Source: Pseudomonas sp. BN417 (lineage in GTDB: Bacteria; Pseudomonadota; Gammaproteobacteria; Pseudomonadales; Pseudomonadaceae). Taken from it: DNA of 42,323 nt. The stretch covers positions 1 through 42,323 of the forward strand of contig NZ_SSOJ01000033.1 in assembly GCF_029871205.1 (NCBI RefSeq). The letters are read 5' to 3'. The notes under the pieces were generated by a model, which searched no databases, was not told the DNA's origin, and saw nothing but the letters and a program-made list of their open reading frames with translations. The position numbers and the translations under genes are program-made. Positions 17,559 to 26,964 of the stretch are shown piece after piece (position 1 is the first letter of the stretch; each line of letters opens with the position of its first letter).

Positions 17559-18179
17559 TCAGATGAACGGCACGTACGGGATGTCTTTCTCTTCCTTGGG
17601 CTTGTCCTTCAGCGGGCATTCCGGGCGCACGCCGTAGTCGCGCTTCTTGCAGGGGCGGGCCTGGCGCTTCTGCGCCAGGGAGGTGCGCATGATGTGCACG
17701 GGCTGGCTCGGGGTGCGCTCAACCATGCGGCCCTGCTCGTCGATGATTTCCACCGCCAGCTGGTGGGTGCCCCGGTCCAGGTTCTGCAGCGGGAACACCG
17801 GGCTGCGGCCCGGCTCGGCCACGGGCTGGCCGTCCAGAACCAGGCGATAGCTGTGGTTGGCGCGCAGGCCCGGCTCGCTCATGGCGCTGACGATCAGGTT
17901 GCCCTCCATATCGCGAATGGTGGCGTCGGGCTCGGGCACCAGGATGCGCAGCACCTGGTAGCCCTGTTCGCGGGGGATGGGCGCCTGGTAGAGGGGCGGT
18001 GGCTGGATCGGCGCCGGCCTGTCCATGGCGTTGGAGGGCACCAGCTCCAGGCGCTTGGCATTCCCGGCCTTGGGGCGGTCGGTGAAGACGCGGTTACCCT
18101 CGTCGTCGATGTAGGTATAGACCTCGGCCAGCACGGGCTGGCCCAGGAAGAGCAGGGCGAGGAGCAGGAATCGGGTCAT
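17559..18179 (-). CDS. DUF4124 domain-containing periplasmic protein (second of pair)
   Basis: A 206-residue exported protein: signal peptide MTRFLLLALLFLGQPVLA, then the DUF4124 motif VYTYIDDEGNRVFTDRPKAG (about residues 20-39), a proline-rich linker (RPAPIQPPPLYQAP) and a C-terminal beta domain (RILVPEPDATIRDMEGNLIV..., LVLDGQPV, LDRGTHQLAVEIIDEQG) that resembles an immunoglobulin-like or fibronectin-type fold. The end is Lys- and Cys-containing (RPCKKRDYGVRPECP). Its role is not known. It starts 3 bp after the stop of a paralogue with the same layout, so the two are cotranscribed and probably arose by duplication. The gene pair lies upstream of ntrB on the same strand. Confidence 0.88.
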   Translation of the reverse strand: MTRFLLLALLFLGQPVLAEVYTYIDDEGNRVFTDRPKAGNAKRLELVPSNAMDRPAPIQPPPLYQAPIPREQGYQVLRILVPEPDATIRDMEGNLIVSAMSEPGLRANHSYRLVLDGQPVAEPGRSPVFPLQNLDRGTHQLAVEIIDEQGRMVERTPSQPVHIMRTSLAQKRQARPCKKRDYGVRPECPLKDKPKEEKDIPYVPFI

Positions 18180-18182
18180 CGG

Positions 18183-18737
18183 TCAGTTGCTGGGGCGGGG
18201 TGTTGGGGCGGGCGGCGGGCGCAGTGCCGGGCTGCTGGTGTTGACCCGCTGGACGGTGAAGCTGACGGGGGCACTGCTCTGCACCACTTTGGTGCCTGCT
18301 AGCACATCTACCGCCAGGCTGTGCTCGCCGCGGTCGACATTCACCAATTGCAGGCGCGGCACGTTGACGGCCTGGCCATAGGGTTGGCCGTCCAGGCGCA
18401 GGCGCAGGCTGTGGCCGGGCTGCAGGCGCGGCTCCAGGCGCACGCTGACGCTGAAGGTGCCATTGTTGGCGCGCAGGGCTTCCGCGTTGGGGATATCGGT
18501 CAGTTCCAGCACCTGGTAGACGGCCTCGAGTTCGGTGCTGGCCGGATCGCTGGCCGGGGCACTGGGCGGCTGCACCTGGATCGCATTGGTCGGGGGCAGC
18601 TCCACCTTCTCGCTGGCGGCACCGTCCGGTGGCTGGTTGGTGAACACCGTGTTGCCGTTGGCGTCGGTGTATTTGTAGATCTGTGCGGTGGCTGGCAGGG
18701 CCAGTGCCAGCAGCAGGCCGGCGAGCAGGGGACGCAT
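18183..18737 (-). CDS. DUF4124 domain-containing periplasmic protein (first of pair)
   Basis: A 184-residue exported protein with signal peptide (MRPLLAGLLLALALPATA), DUF4124 motif IYKYTDANGNTVFTNQPPDG, a linker rich in Pro and Ser, and a C-terminal domain (VYQVLELTDIPNAEALRANNGTFSV..., VNVDRGEHSLAVDVLAGTKVV) that parallels its downstream neighbour. The start at 18737 is preferred over an ATG six codons upstream (18755), because GGAG stands 8 bp before it and the signal peptide is then of normal form. Function unknown. The tail is Pro-rich (PALRPPPAPTPRPSN). Confidence 0.87.
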   Translation of the reverse strand: MRPLLAGLLLALALPATAQIYKYTDANGNTVFTNQPPDGAASEKVELPPTNAIQVQPPSAPASDPASTELEAVYQVLELTDIPNAEALRANNGTFSVSVRLEPRLQPGHSLRLRLDGQPYGQAVNVPRLQLVNVDRGEHSLAVDVLAGTKVVQSSAPVSFTVQRVNTSSPALRPPPAPTPRPSN

Positions 18738-18846
18738 GGCGCGAGCTCCGTTCATGCAATGTCGCTAAGCCTTGCACTGGCGGGATTGGCTGGCAAGAGT
18801 GGCATGGCCTGGTTGTGCGGCTGAGCAACAAAGGCCGACTGTTTCT

Positions 18847-18944
18847 TGCGGGGCGAATTCATTCGCCAAGGGCTGCGAAGCAGACCCGTTGGAGCCCGGC
18901 AGGGCAGGCCTTCGGCCTGCTTTGCGATTGAAATCGCCCCCACA
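18847..18944. repeat. Paired REP element, copy 3 (degenerate)
   Basis: The left end (GCGGGGCGAATTCATTCGCC) is close to consensus, while the right end reads TTTGCGATTGAAATCGCCCC, with several substitutions. The interior has the hairpin GCAGGCC-TTC-GGCCTGC. It separates the divergent DUF4124 and MscS-like genes, so it lies in their promoter region. Confidence 0.8.
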
Positions 18945-19090
18945 GAAAAAGCAGCCTCTGCGGAGCCGGCATGAAAACCGCCTCCCAAGATTGCCGCAAC
19001 CTCTGTAGGCGATTGCCCCGACTGGAGGCTCGGACCGCCGGCTTTTGTATGATGCTGCGGTCCATCTTGTTTTCAGGGAATGTCCCTCTC

Positions 19091-21292
19091 GTGCCGATGC
19101 TGCCCTTGCCTGCCCTTCGTTTCATTGTCCCGCTGCTGCTTTGCCTGCTCCTCGGCCTGTTCTGTGCACCGCAGAGCCGGGCGGCGCTGCCCAATCCGCT
19201 GGCGGGGAGTTCCTCTGGCGGTGAGCAGATCAGCAGCGCCCAGCTCGAGCAGTCGCTCAACCAGGTGATCCAGACCCTGGAGAATGACCAGCAGCGCGCC
19301 GACCTGCTGAAGAAACTGAAGCAGATGCGCGAGGTTACCCAGAAGGGCAAGGAGGAAGACGGCAGCGTGCTGGCGCTGATCGGCGATACCCTCGGCGGCC
19401 TGGAGAAACGTTTCCAGGGCGAAAACAGTCCGCTGCGACTGTGGGGCCGGCAGTTCCAGCTGGCCCACGCCGAGCTGGAGGAACGTATGCCGGCCTGGCG
19501 CGAGCTGCCGGCGATCGTCTTCGACTTCTCCGTGGTCATCCTGCTCTGGGCCTGTCTGGCTTCGGCCCTGCTCTGGCTGGGGCGGCGCATGCGCGAGCGC
19601 TTCGGCCTGTCGGCGGAATTGCCGCACAACCCCAAGACCCGCGACCTGGTGCTGTTCGCCCTGCGCAAGCTGGGGCCCTGGCTGATCGCCTTCCTGATTA
19701 CTCTCTATCTCTCGGTGGTGCTGCCCAGCTCCCTGAGCAAGACCCTGGCGATGGTGATGGCCTACGTGCTGGTATCCGGCACGCTGTTCTCCGCGCTCTG
19801 CGTGATCTGCCTGTCGCTCGTGGGAGGGCCGCACCGCCAGCGGGCACTGGATATCTTGCGGCGCCAGGCCTTTCGTCCGCTGTGGCTGATCGGCAGCCTG
19901 GCGGCCCTGGGCGAGACGGCCCACGACCCGAGGCTGATCGCCGGCCTCGGCGAGCACACCGCAATCTGCCTGAGCACCCTGGCCAACGGCAGCGCGGCCC
20001 TGTTCACGGCACTGTTCGTCTTGCGCTTCCGCCGGCCCATCGCCCACCTGATCCGCAACCAGCCGCTGGAGTTGCGCCTCAAGCGCCGCAGTCTGCACGA
20101 CCTGGTGCAGCTGGTCGGCACCCTGTGGTTCGTGCCGGTGCTGCTGCTGGTGGGCACTTCGATGTTCGCCACCTTCGTTTCCGCCGGCGACAGCAACTCG
20201 GCCCTGCGCCGCGCGCTGCTCTCGGCGGTGCTGGCGGTGGTGGCCATGACCGTGATCGGCCTGATCCGCCGCCGCTCCGGGCGGATCGGCGAGGGGCCAC
20301 GGCGCAGCGCCCCCTATATCGAGCAGTTGCAGAGCTTCGGCTTCACCCTGGTGCACCTGTTCATGGTGCTGTTCTTTGTCGAGGTGGGGCTGCGGGTCTG
20401 GGGCATGTCGCTGATCCGTTATGCCGAGGGTGATGGCGAGCAGATCAGCATCAAGGTGGTGAGCTTCGGCACCACCCTGCTGGTGGCCTGGCTGGTGTGG
20501 ATCCTCAGCGACACGGCGGTGCAGCACAGCCTGGGCGTCAGTGGCCGCAACCGCGGCAACACCCGCGCGCTGACCATGCTGCCGCTGATCCGCAACGTGC
20601 TCTTCGTCACCATCGCGGTGATCGCCCTGATCGTCGCCCTGGCCAACATGGGCATGAACGTCACGCCGCTGCTCGCCGGCGCCGGCGTCATCGGCCTGGC
20701 CATCGGCTTCGGCGCCCAGTCGCTGGTGGCGGACCTGATCACCGGCCTGTTCATCATCATCGAGGACTCGCTGTCGATCGACGATTACGTCGACGTCGGC
20801 GGCCATCTGGGGACGGTGGAGGGCCTGACCATCCGCACCGTGCGCCTGCGCGACCTGGACGGGGTGGTGCACACCATCCCGTTCAGCGAGATCAAGAGCA
20901 TCAAGAACTACTCGCGGCAGTTCGGCTACGCCATGTTCCGCTGGCCGGTGCCGGCGAGCATGCCGATCGACGATGCCCTGGCGCTGGTGCAGGAGGTGGC
21001 CAAGGAGCTGCGCAGCGACCCGGCGGTCTACCGCAGCCTGTGGTCGCCGCTGGAGATGCAGGGGGTGGAGAGCTTCGACAACGGCCAGGCGATCCTGCGT
21101 TTCCGCTTCAAGACCGCGCCGATCAAGCAGTGGGAAGTGCAGCGGGCGTTCAACCTGCGCCTGCGCCGCCGCCTCGACCAGACCGGGCTGGAGCTGGCGA
21201 TGCCGCGCCTGAACGTGCAGCTGACCCGGGCGCGCAGGCCGGACAGTGAGCCTGCGCAGGGACTGGGCGTGCCGGCGGATGGCGGGATCTAG
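19091..21292 (+). CDS. Large MscS-family mechanosensitive channel (YbiO-like)
   Basis: A protein of about 733 residues with a signal peptide (LRFIVPLLLCLLLGLFCAPQSRAALP), a periplasmic helical region (EQISSAQLEQSLNQVIQTLEN), multiple membrane helices from about residue 145 to 560 and a C-terminal MscS core. The MscS pore helix and following segment are clear: TPLLAGAGVIGLAIGFGAQ, SLVADLITGLFIIIEDSLSI, DDYVDVGGHLGTVEGLTIRT and the beta-domain block VHTIPFSEIKSIKNYSR. The length and layout match E. coli YbiO rather than short MscS. Such channels open under membrane tension to release solutes. The start is uncertain: GTG at 19091 has AGGGA 11 bp upstream, ATG 19097 is the next; a longer frame from 18971 would add a non-hydrophobic leader and is not favoured. 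Confidence 0.88.
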   Translation: MPMLPLPALRFIVPLLLCLLLGLFCAPQSRAALPNPLAGSSSGGEQISSAQLEQSLNQVIQTLENDQQRADLLKKLKQMREVTQKGKEEDGSVLALIGDTLGGLEKRFQGENSPLRLWGRQFQLAHAELEERMPAWRELPAIVFDFSVVILLWACLASALLWLGRRMRERFGLSAELPHNPKTRDLVLFALRKLGPWLIAFLITLYLSVVLPSSLSKTLAMVMAYVLVSGTLFSALCVICLSLVGGPHRQRALDILRRQAFRPLWLIGSLAALGETAHDPRLIAGLGEHTAICLSTLANGSAALFTALFVLRFRRPIAHLIRNQPLELRLKRRSLHDLVQLVGTLWFVPVLLLVGTSMFATFVSAGDSNSALRRALLSAVLAVVAMTVIGLIRRRSGRIGEGPRRSAPYIEQLQSFGFTLVHLFMVLFFVEVGLRVWGMSLIRYAEGDGEQISIKVVSFGTTLLVAWLVWILSDTAVQHSLGVSGRNRGNTRALTMLPLIRNVLFVTIAVIALIVALANMGMNVTPLLAGAGVIGLAIGFGAQSLVADLITGLFIIIEDSLSIDDYVDVGGHLGTVEGLTIRTVRLRDLDGVVHTIPFSEIKSIKNYSRQFGYAMFRWPVPASMPIDDALALVQEVAKELRSDPAVYRSLWSPLEMQGVESFDNGQAILRFRFKTAPIKQWEVQRAFNLRLRRRLDQTGLELAMPRLNVQLTRARRPDSEPAQGLGVPADGGI

Positions 21293-21313
21293 CGGCGGGG
21301 CGGGACGAATTAT

Positions 21314-21410
21314 TGTGGGGGCGAATTCATTCGCTATGTAGACCGCAGGTCTACGCGTCGACATTGCAGGGGCTGCTGCGCAGCCCCCAGCGAATGAATT
21401 CGCCCCCACA
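21314..21410. repeat. Paired REP element, copy 4
   Basis: The left end TGTGGGGGCGAATTCATTCG is repeated inverted at 21390-21410. The interior carries two further hairpins: GTAGACC-GCA-GGTCTAC and GGGGCTGCTGCGCAGCCCC. It lies between the convergent MscS-like and glnA genes. Confidence 0.88.
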
Positions 21411-21441
21411 GGAAAAGCGAGGCCGCTGCAGGGTTCGCAAT

Positions 21442-21467
21442 AAAAAAGGCCTCCCGAAGGAGGCCTT
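21442..21467 (-). terminator. Intrinsic terminator of glnA
   Basis: On the minus strand AAGGCCTCC-TTCG-GGAGGCCTT (arms 21459-21467 and 21446-21454) followed by six T residues (plus-strand A-run 21442-21447), 31 bp after the glnA stop. Confidence 0.93.
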
Positions 21468-21498
21468 AATGTTGACGCTGTTTATAGGTATTCGTGGA

Positions 21499-22902
21499 TC
21501 AGACGCTGTAGTACAGGTCGTATTCCAGCGGGTGCACGAAGGTGCGCACCTTGATTTCTTCTTCGCTCTTCAGCTCGATGTAGGCATCGATGAAGTCGTC
21601 GCTGAACACGCCGCCCTTGGTCAGGAACGCGCGGCCCTTGTCCAGTTCTTCCAGCGCCTCTTTCAGGCTGCCGCAAACCTGCGGGATCTCTTTCGCCTCT
21701 TCCGGCGGCAGGTCGTACAGGTTCTTGTCGGCGGCATCGCCGGGGTGGATCTTGTTCTGGATGCCGTCCAGACCGGCCATCAGCAGAGCTGCGAAGCACA
21801 GGTAGGGGTTGGCAGCCGGGTCCGGGAAGCGCGCTTCGATGCGGCGGGCTTTCGGGCTGTTCACGTACGGGATACGGATCGAGGCGGAACGGTTGCGGGC
21901 GGAGTAGGCCAGCATTACCGGGGCTTCGAAGCCGGGAACCAGACGCTTGTAGGAGTTGGTGGCCGGGTTGGTGAAGCCGTTCAGGGCCTTACCGTGCTTG
22001 ATGATGCCGCCGATGAAGTACAGGGCGGTATCGGACAGGCCGGCATAGCCTTCGCCAGCGAAGGTGTTCTTGCCATCCTTGGAGATGGACATGTGAACGT
22101 GCATGCCCGAGCCGTTGTCGCCGTACAGGGGCTTGGGCATGAAGGTCACGGTCTTGCCGTAGGCGTCAGCCACGTTGTGCACGCAGTACTTCAGGGTCTG
22201 GACTTCGTCAGCCTTGGCGACCAGGGTGTTGAACTTCACACCGATCTCGTTCTGGCCGGCAGTCGCCACTTCGTGGTGGTGAACTTCCACGACCAGGCCC
22301 ATTTCTTCCAGGGCGTTGCACATGGCGGTACGGATTTCGTGGTCGTGGTCGACCGGCGGTACCGGGAAGTAGCCGCCTTTGACGCCCGGACGGTGGCCCT
22401 TGTTGCCGCCTTCGATGTCAGCGTCGGTGTTCCAGGAAGCCTGCTCGGAGAAGATCTTGAACATGGAGCCGGAGATGTCGGACTTGAACTTCACTTCGTC
22501 GAAGATGAAGAACTCCGGCTCCGGGCCTACGAACACGGTGTCACCGATACCGGTGGTCTTCAGGAACTCTTCGGCGCGACGGGCGATGGCGCGCGGGTCG
22601 CGGTCGTAGCCTTGCATGGTGCTCGGCTCGATGATGTCGCAGACCAGGATCAGGGTCGGCTCTTCGGTGAACGGGTCGAGCACGGCGGTGCTGTCGTCCG
22701 GCAGCAGGATCATGTCGGAGGCTTCGATGCCTTTCCAACCTTCGATGGAGGAACCGTCGAACATCTTGCCGTGTTCGAAGAATTCGTCATCGGCGTCACG
22801 GGCCGGCATGGTCACGTGCTGCTGCTTGCCTTTGGTGTCGGTGAAGCGCAGATCAATCCACTTCACGTCGTGTTCTTTAATCAGTTGAAGCGACTTCGAC
22901 AT
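21499..22902 (-). CDS. glnA: Glutamine synthetase type I
   Basis: GlnA (EC 6.3.1.2) makes glutamine from glutamate, ammonia and ATP. The 467-residue protein has all class I signatures: the beta-grasp N-domain with [18 protein letters not shown], metal and substrate residues in [28 protein letters not shown] and [10 protein letters not shown], the ATP site [11 protein letters not shown] and the adenylylation loop NLYDLPPEE with Tyr396. Activity should thus be controlled by GlnE adenylylation. Upstream, the 331-bp gap to thiI holds a full sigma-54 promoter and two NtrC-like sites, which ties it directly to the ntrBC genes in this window. Confidence 0.98.
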   Translation of the reverse strand: MSKSLQLIKEHDVKWIDLRFTDTKGKQQHVTMPARDADDEFFEHGKMFDGSSIEGWKGIEASDMILLPDDSTAVLDPFTEEPTLILVCDIIEPSTMQGYDRDPRAIARRAEEFLKTTGIGDTVFVGPEPEFFIFDEVKFKSDISGSMFKIFSEQASWNTDADIEGGNKGHRPGVKGGYFPVPPVDHDHEIRTAMCNALEEMGLVVEVHHHEVATAGQNEIGVKFNTLVAKADEVQTLKYCVHNVADAYGKTVTFMPKPLYGDNGSGMHVHMSISKDGKNTFAGEGYAGLSDTALYFIGGIIKHGKALNGFTNPATNSYKRLVPGFEAPVMLAYSARNRSASIRIPYVNSPKARRIEARFPDPAANPYLCFAALLMAGLDGIQNKIHPGDAADKNLYDLPPEEAKEIPQVCGSLKEALEELDKGRAFLTKGGVFSDDFIDAYIELKSEEEIKVRTFVHPLEYDLYYSV

Positions 22903-23001
22903 GTTGTCCTCCAGGTGGTTGGGGGCAGAAACCTTGCCTCCCAGAAATTCGGGCTGAAGCCGGAGCGGGATAGTCCGCCAGGGCGACCTGCCTCACAAGG
23001 G

Positions 23002-23017
23002 AGCAAATTGCGTGCCA
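23002..23017 (-). promoter_or_regulatory. Sigma-54 (-24/-12) promoter of glnA
   Basis: On the minus strand TGGCACGCAATTTGCT matches the sigma-54 consensus TGGCACG-N4-TTGC(A/T) at every defined position. The expected transcription start is near 22992, about 90 bp before the glnA start codon. Confidence 0.92.
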
Positions 23018-23089
23018 GTGCCCCGGAATGGACAGGAGCCTCAAAACTCGCGCCTGGCGGGGGCTTCGCTCTGATTGTGCGCAGTTTTG

Positions 23090-23106
23090 CGCACCGTTTT
23101 CGTGCC
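23090..23106. promoter_or_regulatory. NtrC-like site, proximal (glnA enhancer)
   Basis: CGCACC-GTTTT-CGTGCC: the central GCACC-N5-CGTGC matches the NtrC palindrome GCACC-N5-GGTGC at 9 of 10 positions. Its centre (23098) is about 106 bp upstream of the predicted sigma-54 transcription start. Confidence 0.65.
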
Positions 23107-23120
23107 TGTCGTGGTGCGTG

Positions 23121-23137
23121 TGATCCATTTTGGTGCG
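23121..23137. promoter_or_regulatory. NtrC-like site, distal (glnA enhancer)
   Basis: TGATCC-ATTTT-GGTGCG keeps 5 of 6 bases in the right half-site and 4 of 6 in the left. Its centre (23129) lies 31 bp, about three helical turns, from the proximal site and about 137 bp upstream of the predicted start. Confidence 0.55.
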
Positions 23138-23185
23138 TCGCAAGCTTTGCTGAATGATTTTGGTCAAACCTTGAACAATTTCCGC

Positions 23186-23191
23186 TATAAT
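23186..23191 (+). promoter_or_regulatory. Candidate -10 box for thiI
   Basis: A perfect TATAAT 42 bp before the thiI ATG. The nearest TTGAAC (23171-23176) is only 9 bp away and cannot act as its -35; no better -35 is visible. The 22903-23233 gap thus holds the divergent glnA and thiI control regions. Confidence 0.5.
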
Positions 23192-23233
23192 CCGCGCCCC
23201 TCTTTTTCGGCCGCTGTCGCAAGCGCTGTTTTC

Positions 23234-24688
23234 ATGAAACTCATCGTCAAAGTCTTCCCGGAAATCACCATCAAGAGCCGGCCAGTGCGCAAGCATTTCA
23301 TCCGCCAGCTCTCGAAGAACATCCGCGCGGTCCTGAAAGACCTGGACCCGGAGCTCGAGGTGACCGGCGTTTGGGACAACCTTGAAGTCCAGACTCGCCA
23401 GACCGAGCCGAAGCTGCTGCGCGAGATGATCGAGCGGCTGACCTGCACCCCCGGCATCACCCACTTCCTCGAAGTGCACGAGTATCCCCTGGGTGACTTC
23501 GACGATGTGCTGGAAAAGTGCAAGCTGCACTACGCCGACCAGATCCCCGGCAAGATCTTCGCCGTGCGCTGCAAGCGTGCCGGCAAGCATGAATTCACTT
23601 CCATGGAGCTGGAACGCCATGTCGGCAGCCGCTTGCGCCAGGAGTGCAACGCCGCCGGCATCTCGCTGAAGAACCCCGAAGTGGAAGTGCGGATGGAGGT
23701 GCGCGACCAGCGCCTGTTCGTCATCCACCACCAGCACGACGGCATCGGCGGCTACCCGCTGGGCTCCCTGGAGCAGACCCTGGTGCTGATGTCCGGTGGC
23801 TTCGACTCCACCGTCGCCGCCTACCAGATGATGCGCCGCGGCCTGATGACCCACTTCTGCTTCTTCAACCTCGGCGGCCGTGCACACGAATTGGGCGTGA
23901 TGGAAGTCGCCCACTACCTGTGGGAGAAGTTCGGCCGTTCACAGCGCGTGCTGTTCATCAGCGTGCCCTTCGAGGAAGTGGTGGGCGAGATTCTCAGCAA
24001 GGTCGACAACAGCCAGATGGGCGTGGTGCTCAAGCGCATGATGCTGCGTGCCTCCACCCACATGGCGCGTAAGCTGACCATCGATGCGCTGGTCACCGGC
24101 GAGGCCATCTCCCAGGTCTCCAGCCAGACCCTGCCCAACCTCTCGGTGATCGATTCGGCCACCGACATGCTGGTGCTGCGTCCGCTGATCGCCAGCCACA
24201 AGCAGGACATCATCGACACCGCCAACCGTATCGGCACCGCCGAGTTCGCCAAACACATGCCCGAGTACTGCGGCGTGATCTCGGTGAACCCGACCACCCG
24301 CGCCAAGATCGGCCGCATCGAGCACGAGGAAGAGCAGTTCGACATGGCCATCCTCGAGCGCGCCCTGGAGCGCGCCCGCCTGGTGCCCATCGACCGGGTG
24401 ATCGACGAACTGGGCCAGGACGTGGCCGTGGAAGAAGTGCGCGAGGCCCTGCCGGGGCAGATCGTCCTCGACATCCGCCATCCCGACGCTCAGGAAGATG
24501 AACCCCTGGAGCTGCCGGGCATCGAAGTCCAGGCCCTGCCTTTCTATGCGGTCAACAACCGCTTCAAGGAACTGGACGCCAACCGCCAGTACCTCCTGTA
24601 TTGCGACAAGGGCGTGATGAGCCGCCTGCATGCCCATCACCTGCTCAGCGAGGGGCATGCCAATGTGCGCGTTTATCGTCCGGCCTAA
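23234..24688 (+). CDS. thiI: tRNA 4-thiouridine synthase ThiI
   Basis: A 484-residue enzyme that thiolates U8 of tRNAs and, in many bacteria, supplies sulfur for the thiazole of thiamine. Domains: N-terminal ferredoxin-like and THUMP (about 1-165, [31 protein letters not shown]), PP-loop ATPase with [14 protein letters not shown], and a C-terminal rhodanese domain with the sulfur-carrying Cys457 in [14 protein letters not shown]. The partner cysteine is likely that in [10 protein letters not shown]. All catalytic elements are present, including the rhodanese extension that not all ThiI proteins have. The start [15 protein letters not shown] is the conserved one; the open frame continues upstream into the promoter region and is not used. 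Confidence 0.96.
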   Translation: MKLIVKVFPEITIKSRPVRKHFIRQLSKNIRAVLKDLDPELEVTGVWDNLEVQTRQTEPKLLREMIERLTCTPGITHFLEVHEYPLGDFDDVLEKCKLHYADQIPGKIFAVRCKRAGKHEFTSMELERHVGSRLRQECNAAGISLKNPEVEVRMEVRDQRLFVIHHQHDGIGGYPLGSLEQTLVLMSGGFDSTVAAYQMMRRGLMTHFCFFNLGGRAHELGVMEVAHYLWEKFGRSQRVLFISVPFEEVVGEILSKVDNSQMGVVLKRMMLRASTHMARKLTIDALVTGEAISQVSSQTLPNLSVIDSATDMLVLRPLIASHKQDIIDTANRIGTAEFAKHMPEYCGVISVNPTTRAKIGRIEHEEEQFDMAILERALERARLVPIDRVIDELGQDVAVEEVREALPGQIVLDIRHPDAQEDEPLELPGIEVQALPFYAVNNRFKELDANRQYLLYCDKGVMSRLHAHHLLSEGHANVRVYRPA

Positions 24689-24817
24689 ACAGCCCGGGCT
24701 GTATGGCGGCAGCATCCGCCATCGCCCTCCCGACCATCGGGCCGCTTGATACGTACTTCATTCATATGCGCGACCTAGACTGCGCGGCACACCGAATCCT
24801 CTGATCGAGATACAAAC

Positions 24818-26635
24818 GTGATCGAAAAACTCCGCAATATCGCCATCATCGCCCACGTCGACCATGGCAAGACCACCCTGGTGGACAAGCTCCTCAAGCT
24901 CTCCGGCACCCTCGACCGCAAAGAAGCGGAAAGCGAGCGCGTGATGGACTCCAACGAGCAGGAAAAAGAGCGCGGCATCACCATCCTGGCGAAGAACACC
25001 GCCATCAAGTGGAACGGCTACAACATCAACATCGTCGACACCCCCGGCCACGCCGACTTCGGTGGCGAGGTGGAGCGCGTGATGTCGATGGTCGACTCCG
25101 TGCTGCTGGTGGTCGACGCCCAGGACGGCCCCATGCCGCAGACCCGCTTCGTGACCCAGAAGGCCTTCAAGGCCGGCCTGCGTCCGATCGTCGTCGTGAA
25201 CAAGATCGACCGTCCGGGCGCGCGCCCTGACTGGGTCATCGACCAGATCTTCGACCTGTTCGACAACCTCGGCGCCACCGACGAGCAACTCGACTTCCCG
25301 ATCGTCTACGCCAGCGCCCTGAACGGCATCGCCGGTCTGGACCACGAGAAGATGGACGACAACATGGACGCCCTGTTCCAGGCCATCATCGACCACGTAC
25401 CGGTACCGGACGTGGACGTCGACGGTCCGTTCCAGATGCAGATCTCCCAGCTGGACTACAACAGCTTCCTCGGCGTGATCGGCATCGGCCGTATCGCCCG
25501 TGGCCGCGTCAAGGCCAACACCCAGGTCGTTGCCGTGAGCGACGACGGCTCCCGCCGCAACGGCCGTATCCTCAAGATCATGGGGCACTCCGGCCTGCAG
25601 CGCGTGGAAGTGGCCGACGCTGAAGCCGGCGACATCGTCTGCGTCAGCGGCATGGAAGAACTGTTCATCTCCGACACCCTGTGCGACCCGCAGAACGTCG
25701 AGGCGCGCCCGCCGCTGACCGTTGACCAGCCGACCGTGAGCATGACCTTCCAGGTCAACGACTCGCCCTTCGCCGGCAAGGAAGGCAAGTTCGTCACCAG
25801 CCGCAACATCAAAGACCGTCTGGACAAGGAACTGCTGCACAACGTGGCCCTGCGTGTCGAAGCGGGCGAGTCCGCCGAGAAGTTCAAGGTCTCCGGCCGT
25901 GGCGAGCTGCACCTCTCCGTACTGATCGAAACCATGCGCCGCGAAGGCTTCGAGATGGCCGTCGGCCGTCCGGAAGTGGTGATCATCGAGAAGGATGGCG
26001 AGAAGCAGGAGCCCTACGAGAACGTCACCATCGACATCGAAGAGCAGCACCAGGGCTCGGTGATGGAGCAGATGGGCCTGCGCAAGGGCGACCTGACCAA
26101 CATGATCCCGGACGGCAAGGGCCGCGTTCGCCTGGAGTACACCATCCCGGCGCGTGGCCTGATCGGCTTCCGTAACAACTTCCTGACCCTGACCTCGGGT
26201 ACCGGCATCCTGACCTCGACCTTCAGCCACTACGGCCCGATCAAGGCCGGCGAAGTCAGCAACCGTCAGAACGGCGTACTGGTCTCCATGGCCACCGGCA
26301 CCGCGCTGACCTACTCGCTGGAAACCCTGCAGAGCCGCGGCAAGCTGTTCCTCGGCCCAGGCGACGAGATCTACGAAGGCCAGCTGGCCGGCATCAACAG
26401 CCGTGACAACGACCTGGTGATCAACCCCACCAAGGGCAAGAAGCTCGACAACATGCGCGCTTCCGGCAAGGACGAAGTCATCGCCCTGGTTCCGCCGATC
26501 CGCTTCACCCTGGAACAGGCGCTGGAATTCATCGCCGACGACGAGCTGGTGGAAGTGACGCCGAAGTCGATCCGCCTGCGCAAGAAGATGCTGAACGAGA
26601 ACGACCGCAAGCGCTACGAGCGCACCAAGGTGTAA
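24818..26635 (+). CDS. typA: Translational GTPase TypA/BipA
   Basis: A 605-residue ribosome-associated GTPase related to EF-G that helps 50S assembly and stress or low-temperature growth. The G motifs are clear: G1 [10 protein letters not shown], switch [10 protein letters not shown]3 [13 protein letters not shown]4 [12 protein letters not shown]; followed by domain II ([15 protein letters not shown]), EF-G-like domains III and V, and the TypA-specific C-terminal domain with [12 protein letters not shown] and [20 protein letters not shown]. Translation starts at a GTG (24818), which matches the [18 protein letters not shown]-terminus of the family. A strong terminator follows. This is the last core gene before the accessory cdi block. 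Confidence 0.97.
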   Translation: MIEKLRNIAIIAHVDHGKTTLVDKLLKLSGTLDRKEAESERVMDSNEQEKERGITILAKNTAIKWNGYNINIVDTPGHADFGGEVERVMSMVDSVLLVVDAQDGPMPQTRFVTQKAFKAGLRPIVVVNKIDRPGARPDWVIDQIFDLFDNLGATDEQLDFPIVYASALNGIAGLDHEKMDDNMDALFQAIIDHVPVPDVDVDGPFQMQISQLDYNSFLGVIGIGRIARGRVKANTQVVAVSDDGSRRNGRILKIMGHSGLQRVEVADAEAGDIVCVSGMEELFISDTLCDPQNVEARPPLTVDQPTVSMTFQVNDSPFAGKEGKFVTSRNIKDRLDKELLHNVALRVEAGESAEKFKVSGRGELHLSVLIETMRREGFEMAVGRPEVVIIEKDGEKQEPYENVTIDIEEQHQGSVMEQMGLRKGDLTNMIPDGKGRVRLEYTIPARGLIGFRNNFLTLTSGTGILTSTFSHYGPIKAGEVSNRQNGVLVSMATGTALTYSLETLQSRGKLFLGPGDEIYEGQLAGINSRDNDLVINPTKGKKLDNMRASGKDEVIALVPPIRFTLEQALEFIADDELVEVTPKSIRLRKKMLNENDRKRYERTKV

Positions 26636-26652
26636 CTCGGCACCGCAGTGAA

Positions 26653-26688
26653 AAAAGGCCCCGCCGGAGCGATCCGGCGGGGCCTTTT
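26653..26688 (+). terminator. Intrinsic terminator of typA
   Basis: A perfect 16-bp stem (26653-26668 with 26673-26688, AAAAGGCCCCGCCGGA and its complement), loop GCGA, ending in a T run, 17 bp after the typA stop. Its A-rich 5' side could also serve the opposite strand. Confidence 0.95.
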
Positions 26689-26762
26689 CTTTGGTCCGCC
26701 CCCCCTCCGTGGCGAGGGAGAGGGGCTTCCGGCCAACACCGGGCCATACAGGTCCGCCGTCC

Positions 26763-26846
26763 GTAGGGTGCGCTGTGCGCACCAGGCCTAGTTTGCGGCT
26801 CACTCGGCGTCAGGCGTCTGCTGCGTAGGGTGGGCTTCAGCCCACC
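26763..26846 (+). repeat. Two GTAG-headed REP palindromes upstream of cdiB
   Basis: GTAGGGTGCGCTGTGCGCACC (26763-26783, shown broken here as GTAG + GGTGCGC-TG-TGCGCACC) and GTAG + GGTGGGC-TTC-AGCCCACC (26825-26846) lie in the same orientation 41 bp apart. They belong to the same type as the element at 3367-3387. The gap from typA to cdiB (26636-26964) contains the typA terminator, these palindromes and presumably the cdi promoter, for which I see no convincing -35/-10 pair. Confidence 0.7.
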
Positions 26847-26964
26847 AAAAGCCCTTCATACACCCAATCAGGAAATTTCCATCTGACTGTTCAGAGCGCA
26901 CTGGCATACCTCCTTGCGCTCAGTTGCTTTCATTGGCGCCTGCTTTCGTACCAGGCCCAACGCA

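Noticed and set aside
24689-24817. A promoter for typA built on TTGATA at 24746-24751
   Set aside because: No -10-like hexamer stands at 16-18 bp from it; the closest candidates are at 11 and 24 bp.
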